From Candidatus Fibrimonadaceae bacterium (lineage in GTDB: Bacteria; Fibrobacterota; Fibrobacteria; Fibrobacterales; Fibrobacteraceae), in the NCBI GenBank assembly GCA_031281275.1, contig JAITFP010000064.1, forward strand, positions 1 to 62,432: a stretch of 62,432 bases of DNA, in the 5' to 3' direction. The position numbers and the translations under genes are program-made. Each line of letters begins with the position of its first letter. Position 1 is the stretch's first letter. Positions 8,190 through 15,631 of the stretch are shown here, piece after piece. Below the pieces are notes generated by a model. The model made no database searches, was not told the DNA's origin, and saw nothing but the letters and a program-made list of their open reading frames with translations.

Positions 8190-9126
8190 GCATATTCTTT
8201 CGGAAGAAATGATAGCGAAATATAAAGACATTCCTCGATTGACAAAGGAAGAGGAACGTCATTTATTGGAAAATAAAAATGACCCCGCAGCGCAAAAAAA
8301 GCTAGTGGATGCATATATGTATTATATATTGAGAGTTGTAAGGGGGCATGCAAGGCAGCAGAAAGACGCACACGCACCCACTCTTGTGGAGCAGGGGACA
8401 AATGCTTTTATTAATGCCATAGAACATTATGAAACACGTGGTCATGGTTTTAAATTTATTTCTTACGCTATTATGTGGGTAAAGCAAGCGACTCTTAAAT
8501 ATATTTATGAAAACCATTATTTCACCGACAAAAGAGACCGCAAGATGTATAGAACCGTAAAAATAGGCGAGCAAGTTTGGATGGCACAAAATCTTGCTTA
8601 TAATGCCAAAGGCAGTAAATGCTATGATGATGATGAAAACAATGGCATAAAATACGGGCGGCTTTACGATTGGGATACCGCTATGAAATCTTGCCCTGAT
8701 GGTTGGCATTTGCCGAGCATGGAAGAGTGGCAAACTCTTATAGATTTTGCTGGCGGCACAAAAGTAGCTGGGAAAAAATTGAGGGCAACTGACGATTGGG
8801 TTTATGATGAAGAAAAAAGCACCGATGATTTTGGCTTTGCAGCTCTGCCGGGCGGTTGGGCTGATGCTTGGGCTTCGTACTATCTTGGCGAGGGTGGCTT
8901 TTGGCATAGTTCCTCTACCTTTCCTAAAGCTGATATTCTTGTTTACACAGCAATGTGCAGATTTAGTGTCTTTGGCGTGATGAATGGTGTTAAAAATGCT
9001 ATGTATAGCATTCGTTGCATTAAAAACGTAAATGAGGAAGAAACCTTCAAAACAGCAGAACTCTGCCTTGAATTTGTGCCAGAAAATCTTAAAGAGGAGG
9101 TCAAAAATGCAACGGAAGCAAAATAA
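8179..9126 (+). CDS. Sigma-70 region 2 / FISUMP / DUF4116-tail fusion
   Basis: 315 residues with three modules in one chain. Residues ~10-110 are sigma region 1.2-2 (IPRLTKEEERHLLENKND, KKLVDAYMYYILRVV, TLVEQGTNAFINAIEHYE, FKFISYAIMWVKQATLKYI). Without a linker follows a FISUMP domain at ~113-285 (YFTDKRDRKMYRTVKIG to MYSIRCIKN), then a single truncated DUF4116-like tail (FKTAELCLEFVPENLKEEV). As in the 7249 protein, region 4 is absent and core-contact residues of region 2.2 are changed (T, E, Q, T, I). Start ATG 8179 has AGGAGGG upstream. Fusion of a transcription-factor fold to a FISUMP domain is unusual and argues that at least some FISUMP domains act in the cytoplasm. Confidence 0.85.
   Translation: MIDEHILSEEMIAKYKDIPRLTKEEERHLLENKNDPAAQKKLVDAYMYYILRVVRGHARQQKDAHAPTLVEQGTNAFINAIEHYETRGHGFKFISYAIMWVKQATLKYIYENHYFTDKRDRKMYRTVKIGEQVWMAQNLAYNAKGSKCYDDDENNGIKYGRLYDWDTAMKSCPDGWHLPSMEEWQTLIDFAGGTKVAGKKLRATDDWVYDEEKSTDDFGFAALPGGWADAWASYYLGEGGFWHSSSTFPKADILVYTAMCRFSVFGVMNGVKNAMYSIRCIKNVNEEETFKTAELCLEFVPENLKEEVKNATEAK
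9086..9125 (+). repeat. Gene-junction repeat, copy 2
   Basis: Second copy of the junction at 7228-7274, with the same order: end of a DUF4116 tail, AGGAGGT, ATGCA, then GGAAGCAAAATA. The upstream gene received only the tail of a DUF4116 gene, as expected if recombination joined it at this seam. Confidence 0.6.
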
Positions 9127-9877
9127 TATGACAAAAACCTATGCAGAGCAACTCTGCCTTGCGGCAGTAAAAAGCAAGGGTGGCGCAATTGAATACGTGC
9201 CCGAAAAACTGAGAACCACAGAGTTATGCCTTTTGGCTGTAAAAACTCATGGTTCGGCAATTGGATACGTGCCAGAAAAGCTAAGAACCGCAGAACTCTG
9301 GCTCACAGCTATAAAAAACGAGGGCTGGCTGATTAAATATGTACCCACAAAATTCAGAACACAAGAAATATGCCTTGCAGCGGTGAAAAAATATTACAGG
9401 GCGTTTAGATTTGTACCCACAAAATTCAAAACTTATGAATTATGCCTTGCAGCGGTAAAACAATTTGGTTATCATCTCGCTTGTGTGCCAACTAAACACA
9501 AAACCCCAAAACTTTGCCTCGCGGCAGTAAAAGACACTGGCGATGCGCTTCAATATGTTCCAGAGGAACTGAAAACCTCAAATCTTTGCCTTGCAGCGGT
9601 AAAGCAAGAAGGCTGGGCACTTAAACATGTACCCAAAGAACTCATAACTCCAAAACTCAAATTTATAGCAGAAAAAAAGAAAAAAGAAGAATTGAATATA
9701 TCTAAACCAGACAATAAACCTATGAAATTCAAAACCAAAGCTGATATGCTTGCGGCTATAAAGAAAGACCGTTATAAGTTTAAAGATGTTCCAGCAAAGT
9801 TTAAAACCAAAGAATTTTGCCTTGAAGCGGTAAAGGTTAACGGACTTGTACTTGAATTTTTACAGGAGGCTCTATGA
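9107..9877 (+). CDS. DUF4116 repeat protein
   Basis: 256 residues, start ATG 9107 with GAGGAGG 8 bases upstream; an internal ATG at 9128 is possible. Eight or so DUF4116 units (CLAAVKxxGxAxxYVPEKLRTxEL), interrupted near residue 185 by a lysine-rich stretch (EKKKKEELNISKPDNKP), after which one to two units resume. It ends inside a unit (LVLEFLQEAL). The stop overlaps the next ATG as ATGA. The units here use CLAAVK rather than CLEAVK, like the next gene and unlike the repeat genes at 1820 and 5352, so genes 9107 and 9874 form their own subfamily. Confidence 0.87.
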   Translation: MQRKQNNMTKTYAEQLCLAAVKSKGGAIEYVPEKLRTTELCLLAVKTHGSAIGYVPEKLRTAELWLTAIKNEGWLIKYVPTKFRTQEICLAAVKKYYRAFRFVPTKFKTYELCLAAVKQFGYHLACVPTKHKTPKLCLAAVKDTGDALQYVPEELKTSNLCLAAVKQEGWALKHVPKELITPKLKFIAEKKKKEELNISKPDNKPMKFKTKADMLAAIKKDRYKFKDVPAKFKTKEFCLEAVKVNGLVLEFLQEAL

Positions 9878-11214
9878 AAAAATCATTAGCAGAACAACTT
9901 TGCCTCACAGCAATAAAAACAAATGGTCGCGCACTCGCTTATGTTCCAGAAGAACTGAAAACCCCAGAACTCTGCCTTGCGGCGGTAAAGAAAAACAACT
10001 GGGCTCCTCACGGAATTATAGCTCTTAAACACGTGCCAGAAAAATTCAAAACTGCAAAGCTTTGCTATGAAGCGGTAAAAACTTATGGTGCTGCGTTTGA
10101 GTTTGTGCCCGAAAAATTGAAAACAAAAAAACTCTGCCTTATGGCAGTCGAGAATTGCAGCGGTATGCTTGAATATGTTCCAAAAAAATTGAGAACACGT
10201 GAAATATACCTCGCGGCAGTGAAGAAAAGCGGCACATTGCTTGAACATGTGCCGGAGAAATTCAAAACACCTAAACTTTGCCTTGAAGCCGTAAAAGAAA
10301 GTGGCTATGCACTTCAATACGTGCCAGAGGAACTCAAAACTATGGTGATATGCAGGGCAGCGGTAAAGAAAGCCGATGTATTTCAATATGTGCCTGTAGA
10401 ACATAGAACACCTAAACTTTGCCTTGAAGCGGTAAAGAAATACGGTCGTGCGCTTGAATATGTGCCAGAGGAATTCAAAACCAGAAAAATATGCCTTGCA
10501 GCCGCACAAGCCAAAGATGGTTGTATTGTACATTACGATATACCGAAAAAATTCAGAACCGCTGATTTCTGGCTTGAAGCGATAAAGAAAAACGGGCGAT
10601 TGCTCATAGAGATACCAAAAGAACTCATAACTCCAAAACTATGCCTTGAAGCGGTAAAAAATTCTCACGAGGCATTTTGGCGGGTTCCTGAGAAACTAAG
10701 AACATTAAAAATATGCCTTGCCGCAGCAGCGCATGAAGATTTTTTTTCTATTGATAAAGTGCCAGAAAAGTTTAGAACTTCAAAATTTTATCTCACATTG
10801 GTACAAAACAGCAGGTGGGGACTTAAAGATGTGCCAACAAAATTCAAAACCCCAAAACTTTGCCTTGCGGCGTTAAAAAAGAATCTAAGGGAAGTTAAAT
10901 ATATACCTGATGAAATTAAAACGCCAAAATTTTGCAAAACTCTAGTGCAGCTTAACGGCTATAAACTTGAATATGTGCCCGAAAAACTGAAAACCACAGA
11001 GCTTTGCCTTGCGGCGGCAAAGAATAACATAAGTGCAGTTGAATTCATACCCGATAAAATTAAAACGCCAAAATTTTGCGAGACTTTGGTGCAAATTCAC
11101 GGCTATGCGCTTGAATATGTGCCCGAAAAACTGAGAACCCCAGAGCTTTGCCTTATGGCGGTAAAAACGTGGGCTGGCGCGCTTGAGTTTGTGCCGAAAG
11201 AATTTCTACATTAA
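9874..11214 (+). CDS. DUF4116 repeat protein, last gene of the island
   Basis: 446 residues, about 18 DUF4116 units, same subfamily as the gene at 9107 (MKKSLAEQLCLTAIKTNGRAL opening). ATG 9874 has CAGGAGG upstream and overlaps the previous stop as ATGA. No signal peptide or extra domain; the chain ends inside a repeat (GALEFVPKEFLH). A pair of units near the end (YIPDEIKTPKFCKTLVQ and FIPDKIKTPKFCETLVQ with their neighbours) is clearly a recent two-unit duplication. Likely cytoplasmic helical repeat protein of unknown binding partner. Confidence 0.88.
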   Translation: MKKSLAEQLCLTAIKTNGRALAYVPEELKTPELCLAAVKKNNWAPHGIIALKHVPEKFKTAKLCYEAVKTYGAAFEFVPEKLKTKKLCLMAVENCSGMLEYVPKKLRTREIYLAAVKKSGTLLEHVPEKFKTPKLCLEAVKESGYALQYVPEELKTMVICRAAVKKADVFQYVPVEHRTPKLCLEAVKKYGRALEYVPEEFKTRKICLAAAQAKDGCIVHYDIPKKFRTADFWLEAIKKNGRLLIEIPKELITPKLCLEAVKNSHEAFWRVPEKLRTLKICLAAAAHEDFFSIDKVPEKFRTSKFYLTLVQNSRWGLKDVPTKFKTPKLCLAALKKNLREVKYIPDEIKTPKFCKTLVQLNGYKLEYVPEKLKTTELCLAAAKNNISAVEFIPDKIKTPKFCETLVQIHGYALEYVPEKLRTPELCLMAVKTWAGALEFVPKEFLH

Positions 11215-11240
11215 CTCTTAATCAAACAATGAGGTAAAAA

Positions 11241-11879
11241 ATGGAAAATAGCGATTCTAAATTACTGGTATCTGGTTCTGGCACTGGAAATCCATGTATT
11301 TCAACTGCGTGGAAATATGCGGTGATTGGTGCTGTAGCATGTCTTGTCTTTTGTCTGGGTTTAGCATTTTTTTTCCAAGCCATCGGAGCTAAATATTCCC
11401 CCCAGACTTCTTATTCTTCCAATAATTCTTATTATTCCAATAATGTTGTGAATACCATAAAGCGTGTGAATTCGTATTACTCAGGTATGGATGACAAAGC
11501 TGCTTTCATGGCTAATATTTTTCACATTGCATTTTATGTGACGATTGTTGTCGGCATATTCTGTGTTATTTTTGACCTATATTTAGGAAGTTTGTTATCA
11601 AAGAAAATCGAAGCTACTAATATTGGTGTTTATGAAGATAAGGTCAAAGGTGTAGCTATTGACAAGGATTTCTCTATGGCTAAACTTATTTTTTGGTGGA
11701 TGGGTTGGAATAAAGCGAGGCTTACCAGTTTTGACCTTGCCTTCAACCAGATAACATCGGTTGATTTGGGTCTAGACCATACGATAGTAATAAATGCTTC
11801 GGGAGCAAATTACAAATGTTTTGTTTCAAACAATTCAGAGATTCAAACTGCCATCAACGATAAAATTAGAAAGGGCTAA
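11241..11879 (+). CDS. Two-pass membrane protein of unknown function
   Basis: 212 residues. Two hydrophobic segments (about residues 27-48, WKYAVIGAVACLVFCLGLAF, and 91-115) flank an Asn/Ser/Tyr-rich loop likely to face the periplasm. The C-terminal ~90 residues after KKIEATNIGVYEDKVKG look like a small bacterial PH-type domain (RLTSFDLAFNQITSVDLG, then a TIVINASG strand), a fold often found after such helices. The start ATG has GAGGT upstream. It lies 26 bases after the DUF4116 island and may be read with it. The stop overlaps the convergent sppA by 14 bases. No firm family name. Confidence 0.7.
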   Translation: MENSDSKLLVSGSGTGNPCISTAWKYAVIGAVACLVFCLGLAFFFQAIGAKYSPQTSYSSNNSYYSNNVVNTIKRVNSYYSGMDDKAAFMANIFHIAFYVTIVVGIFCVIFDLYLGSLLSKKIEATNIGVYEDKVKGVAIDKDFSMAKLIFWWMGWNKARLTSFDLAFNQITSVDLGLDHTIVINASGANYKCFVSNNSEIQTAINDKIRKG

Positions 11880-13665
11880 AAATCGCCTGCCGATAATCGT
11901 AATTCTCCAAAGCCTTCAGCAGCAACCTAGTTTCGTAGCCTTCTTTCCCCAAAACAAACTCAAGGCTTCTGGTTTTTGCATATTTAAAAGCCTCTTCAAA
12001 AAATCTTTCAAAGGGGTCTTTGGCTCTTGGAAATTCTTCTATGGAATAATCCTCTAAATTTGCCATATTTGCCGCTATTTCCAGAGCGGTTTCAATTCCG
12101 CCAAGAGTGTCTGCAAGCCCAATGCCAACTGATTGGGCGCCAGCCCAAACTCTGCCTTGCCCGATTGAATCCAAAGATTTTTTGCTTTTGTTTCGCCCCT
12201 CTGCGCAACGGGACAAAAACGCATCATAGCCACGTTCAACATAAGCCTGCAACATATTGAATTCGCCCTCGTTTAAGGGGCGGGCGGGCAAAAGCCCTAT
12301 TCCCAAAAAAGGAATGCTTAAAACTTTCTCGCCTAGAAGGGTATTTTTATTTGTGCCAATACCATCATAAGAAGCACCCCATTTATTTGCTAGTTTTTCG
12401 CCGCTTGGGAAAAGCCCAAAAATTCCTATTGAGCCGGTTAGGGTGGCAGGGGAGGCAACAATTTTATTTGCACCGCAGGCAATATAATATCCGCCGCTTG
12501 CGGCGGCAGAGCCAAAAGAAGCAATAACAGGTTTTACCTTTGAAAGCTCCCTTATGCTATGCCAAATTTGGTCGGAGGCATAAGCCGAGCCTCCACCGGA
12601 ATTCACTCTGAACACAACGGCTTTAATGGAGCTGTCTTTTTGCAATTTTTTTATCTCTTTTACATAAGTTTTTGCAGTGATTGCCTCGCCGCTTGAATAA
12701 AACTCTTCTTCTGCATCACTCACAATGCCGCCTTCCGCATAAAGAATGGCTATTTTGTCTTTACTCGCTCTCTGGGTATCGTCTAGCATATCAACAACTT
12801 TTAGGAATTTCAAATCTTTGTCTTTTTCAATTCCAGCCATTTCTTTTAATGAGTTTTCAAAATCTATTTTATATGCAAGCGAATCCACTAAACCATATTT
12901 AACCAAATTTTCTGGTGCTGAAAATAGCAAGTATTCATCTGCATAGCGATTTAGGGAATCTGCTGGAATGTTTCTGCTTTCAGAAATTGCGCTTAGTATT
13001 TCTTTCCACAAAAGGCTCAAATAAACGCTTCTCTGTTCTCTGTCGCTATTGCTCATTTTTTCCTGGGTGTATGGCTCAACATAAGATTTATATGTTCCCA
13101 CTTTAAAGGTTTGAACTTCAATTCCAATTTTTTCAAAAATACCCTTGTGATATTGCTGCATTCCGCCAAGCCCTTTGAAGTCTAACATTCCAAGGGGGTT
13201 TAAAATAATTTTGTCTGCAACGGAGGCAACGTAATAGGTTTTTTGCGAAACTATTTCTCCATAAGCGACTATGAATTTCCCACTTGTTTTAAAATCTATA
13301 AGGGCATTTCTAATCTCCTGCATAGTGGCAATTCCTGTTTGCGCAAAGCCGAGGTTTAAGTAAATGCCTTTTACTTTATCGTTTTCTTTTGCATTATTTA
13401 TGGCTGCCAAAATATCGTTTAAGCCTTGATTTCTAAGCCCTGTATTGAAAAAAGCCAGAGACAATGGGTCGTAAGTTTCTCTTTCGTTTATAATTCCTTT
13501 GAGGTTTATTTCTAAAATAGGTGAGTCTGTTGGAGTTTTTTTTAAACTTGAGTTGGAAAAAAATACTACTGAAAGTATTGATATCATAAACAAAAAAGAC
13601 AATAAAGCAAAAGCAAAAATTGTTCCCAACGCAGAAGCGCAGAATGTTTTTAGGAAATTTTTCAT
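11866..13665 (-). CDS. sppA: Signal peptide peptidase SppA (protease IV)
   Basis: 599 residues from ATG 13665 (MKNFLKTFC); the open frame continues upstream but only into the regulatory palindrome and the opposite gene. An N-terminal hydrophobic segment (residues ~9-35) anchors it in the inner membrane. Two S49 peptidase halves follow; the second has the catalytic serine motif AAASGGYYIACGANKI and the SIGIFG stretch, the first has SQKTYYVASVADKI, expected to supply the catalytic lysine. Length fits long-form SppA. It digests released signal peptides in the membrane. The promoter reads TTTCTATCTT six bases before ATG, which predicts a leaderless mRNA. Confidence 0.93.
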   Translation of the reverse strand: MKNFLKTFCASALGTIFAFALLSFLFMISILSVVFFSNSSLKKTPTDSPILEINLKGIINERETYDPLSLAFFNTGLRNQGLNDILAAINNAKENDKVKGIYLNLGFAQTGIATMQEIRNALIDFKTSGKFIVAYGEIVSQKTYYVASVADKIILNPLGMLDFKGLGGMQQYHKGIFEKIGIEVQTFKVGTYKSYVEPYTQEKMSNSDREQRSVYLSLLWKEILSAISESRNIPADSLNRYADEYLLFSAPENLVKYGLVDSLAYKIDFENSLKEMAGIEKDKDLKFLKVVDMLDDTQRASKDKIAILYAEGGIVSDAEEEFYSSGEAITAKTYVKEIKKLQKDSSIKAVVFRVNSGGGSAYASDQIWHSIRELSKVKPVIASFGSAAASGGYYIACGANKIVASPATLTGSIGIFGLFPSGEKLANKWGASYDGIGTNKNTLLGEKVLSIPFLGIGLLPARPLNEGEFNMLQAYVERGYDAFLSRCAEGRNKSKKSLDSIGQGRVWAGAQSVGIGLADTLGGIETALEIAANMANLEDYSIEEFPRAKDPFERFFEEAFKYAKTRSLEFVLGKEGYETRLLLKALENYDYRQAIFSPF

Positions 13666-13666
13666 A

Positions 13667-13703
13667 GCAACAAGATAGAAAATATTTTTTTCTATCTTGT
13701 TGC
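13667..13703. promoter_or_regulatory. Perfect palindrome between sppA and the LytTR regulator
   Basis: A 16-base arm (GCAACAAGATAGAAAA) at 13667-13682 is repeated exactly in inverse at 13688-13703 with a five-base centre. Each arm contains a -10-like TTTCTATCTT pointing outward, one for sppA and one for the response regulator. It could be an operator, or two face-to-face promoters. Confidence 0.6.
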
Positions 13704-13717
13704 AAGAGGCGAAAAAG

Positions 13718-14485
13718 ATGAAAGTTTTGATTGTTGACGATGAACCTCTTGCGCGGGTTAGGATGCGTAAGCTGCTTTTGGCGAGCGGCAAAGATTTGGA
13801 AATAGATGAGGCAGAAAGCGCGGATTCTGCTCTTGTCAAAATTGATGAGAATAAGCCTTTTGCTGTTTTTTTGGATATTCAAATGCCTGGGAAGGGAGGT
13901 TTTGAGCTTATAGAAGATTTGGAAAAAATTCCACCCGAAGATTTTCCGCATATAGTTTTTGCAACCGCTTTTGACGAATATGCAATAAAAGCCTTTGAAA
14001 AAAATGCCATAGATTACCTGCTAAAGCCCGTGGAGCAAGATAGGCTTGAGCAAACTCTTGAAAAATTATTTGCTTTGGAAAATTCAAAAAAACAAGGGAA
14101 CAATTCCGATAATCTTTATGAAAAACTGAAAAATTTAATAGAAAGCAAAAACGAAAAATATCTCCAAAGGCTTCATGTGAAAATAGGAGACCGCACCTTG
14201 CTCATAAACATAGCAGATATAGTGCGTTTTGAAAGCGATGAAAAATATACCGCAGTATATACAAACGAAAATCGCTACATAATAGATACTCCTATGATAA
14301 ATTTGGAAGGCAAGCTGGACCCAAATGTTTTTGTTAGAGTTCACAGGGCAAACTTGATTGCCGTAAACAGAATAGCCGAAATTCGCAGGCAGTTTCCGGG
14401 GAAACCCGTAGTGGTTTTGAATGATTCTGCAAAAACGGTAATACCCATAGGCAGGAACTATGTTGATAGGATAAAGGAGTTGTAA
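13718..14485 (+). CDS. LytTR-family response regulator
   Basis: 255 residues from ATG 13718 with AGAGG upstream. Residues 1-120 form a receiver domain: acidic pair D7-D8, phosphorylation site D53 in FLDIQMPG, and the conserved lysine in LLKPVEQ. Residues ~150-255 form a LytTR DNA-binding domain (LLINIADIVRFESDEKYTAVYT, RVHRANLIAVNRI). It therefore regulates transcription after phosphorylation by a sensor kinase, none of which is encoded nearby. Its promoter shares a perfect palindrome with sppA, so autoregulation or control of sppA is possible but not shown. The next gene follows after one base. Confidence 0.92.
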   Translation: MKVLIVDDEPLARVRMRKLLLASGKDLEIDEAESADSALVKIDENKPFAVFLDIQMPGKGGFELIEDLEKIPPEDFPHIVFATAFDEYAIKAFEKNAIDYLLKPVEQDRLEQTLEKLFALENSKKQGNNSDNLYEKLKNLIESKNEKYLQRLHVKIGDRTLLINIADIVRFESDEKYTAVYTNENRYIIDTPMINLEGKLDPNVFVRVHRANLIAVNRIAEIRRQFPGKPVVVLNDSAKTVIPIGRNYVDRIKEL

Positions 14486-14486
14486 T

Positions 14487-15074
14487 ATGGTAGTGATGCT
14501 TTTTATGTTGTTGCTTATTTCCTGTTCATCCGAGAGTGAGCCTGGCAAGGATATATCGAGTTATAAAACCGAGAAAATTGGTGAGCAACTTTGGATGGCT
14601 GAAAATCTCAATTACGATGTTAGCGGCAGCAAATGCTATAATAACGACCCAGCCAACTGCAACAAGTATGGTAGATTATACGATTGGGAAACGGCTATGA
14701 AAATTTGTCCAAATGGTTGGCATATACCTAGCGTTGCCGAATGGAAAGCACTAATTGAGTTTGCCGGAGGTACATCCGTAGCTGGCAGGCGTTTGAAAGC
14801 GACTAGCGGGTGGCATAGCTGTGGCAAAGGCGGTTCCTATTCATATCAATGTGAAGATACGTACGGTTTTTCCGCCATGCCTGGTGGCATTGGCTATTCC
14901 GATGGCAAGTTCCACGATATTGGCGACTACGGCTACTGGTGGAGTGCCGAGTATGACGATAAAAATTCTTATTATCAAGACCTGAACTACCTTTCCGATG
15001 CCGCTGGCATATACAACTACTACAAATACGGCACTAAAAGCAACTTGCTCAGCGTTCGTTGCCTGCGAGATTAA
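14487..15074 (+). CDS. FISUMP-domain lipoprotein
   Basis: 195 residues. A short lipoprotein signal (MVVMLFMLLLISCSS, lipobox LISC, Cys13) is followed almost at once by one FISUMP domain (SSYKTEKIGEQLWMAENLNY, YGRLYDWETAM, GWHIPSVAEW, GFSAMPGGIG, YWWSAE, LLSVRCLRD). The mature protein should be anchored in the outer membrane or periplasm. It starts one base after the response regulator stop, so the two are probably co-transcribed. Unlike the Ser-rich FISUMP lipoproteins at 29131 and 58923 there is no linker between lipid anchor and domain. Confidence 0.88.
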   Translation: MVVMLFMLLLISCSSESEPGKDISSYKTEKIGEQLWMAENLNYDVSGSKCYNNDPANCNKYGRLYDWETAMKICPNGWHIPSVAEWKALIEFAGGTSVAGRRLKATSGWHSCGKGGSYSYQCEDTYGFSAMPGGIGYSDGKFHDIGDYGYWWSAEYDDKNSYYQDLNYLSDAAGIYNYYKYGTKSNLLSVRCLRD

Positions 15075-15079
15075 TTTTC

Positions 15080-15085
15080 TATATT
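15080..15085 (+). promoter_or_regulatory. -10 element, six bases before ATG 15092
   Basis: TTTTCTATATT, identical to the common element of this window; it overlaps the end of the previous gene's terminal region. The expected transcription start falls on or next to the ATG. Confidence 0.5.
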
Positions 15086-15091
15086 TTACTT

Positions 15092-15631
15092 ATGACAAAA
15101 ATCAGATTTTTTTCTGCAATTCTATGTGCGAGCGTATTTTGTTTTGCTCAGAACATAAATAAGAGCAGTAAATCGGTTATGGTAAAAGTTGATGGTTTGC
15201 CAGCTCAATACTCATCATTGCGTGTGGACACACTTTCGCGCTGCATACAAAATCTTCCAGATACATCAAAAATAGTTGCGGCAACCGAAGGGCGCACGGA
15301 ATTTTTAAAAAGAATTTCTGGAACCGATAAAAACGGTAATGTAAAGATTTGGAATGCCAAAGTTCAGCTTGTTTACCAGTGGAAATACAAACTTCACTAT
15401 TTGCTTATGCCACAAGGAGGCTTGGAGGCTCAGGCTCCGGTGTTTCACGAAACCGAAGGTACCACACCTATTTCTGAAACCATAATGGGAGACCCTCAAG
15501 ATGGCGAGTTTTTCGCCTTTTCCAGCCCGCGGCGTTATTATTTTGATTCTCAGGAAGCGGCTCAAAATTCTGCTGTGAAACGAGCAAAGCAGAGAATATC
15601 GGAACTTAAAGGATTGGAGTGTGCAAAATGA
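15092..15631 (+). CDS. Secreted protein of unknown function
   Basis: 179 residues from ATG 15092. Signal peptide MTKIRFFSAILCASVFCFAQ, cleaved after Ala or Gln near residue 20. The mature part has no recognisable motif; it contains a stretch of aromatic and charged residues (AKVQLVYQWKYKLHYLLMPQGG) and two phrases with Gly-Asp (MGDPQDGEFFAFSSPRRYYF) before a helical Lys/Arg-rich end (NSAVKRAKQRISELKG). The gene overlaps the following carbohydrate-binding-like gene as ATGA, so they are translated together. Confidence 0.72.
   Translation: MTKIRFFSAILCASVFCFAQNINKSSKSVMVKVDGLPAQYSSLRVDTLSRCIQNLPDTSKIVAATEGRTEFLKRISGTDKNGNVKIWNAKVQLVYQWKYKLHYLLMPQGGLEAQAPVFHETEGTTPISETIMGDPQDGEFFAFSSPRRYYFDSQEAAQNSAVKRAKQRISELKGLECAK

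Noticed and set aside
1820..11214. Repeated DNA that might look like a CRISPR array
   Set aside because: Repeats are coding, vary in sequence, are spaced by ~69 bases without unique spacers and lie in open frames of DUF4116 proteins.
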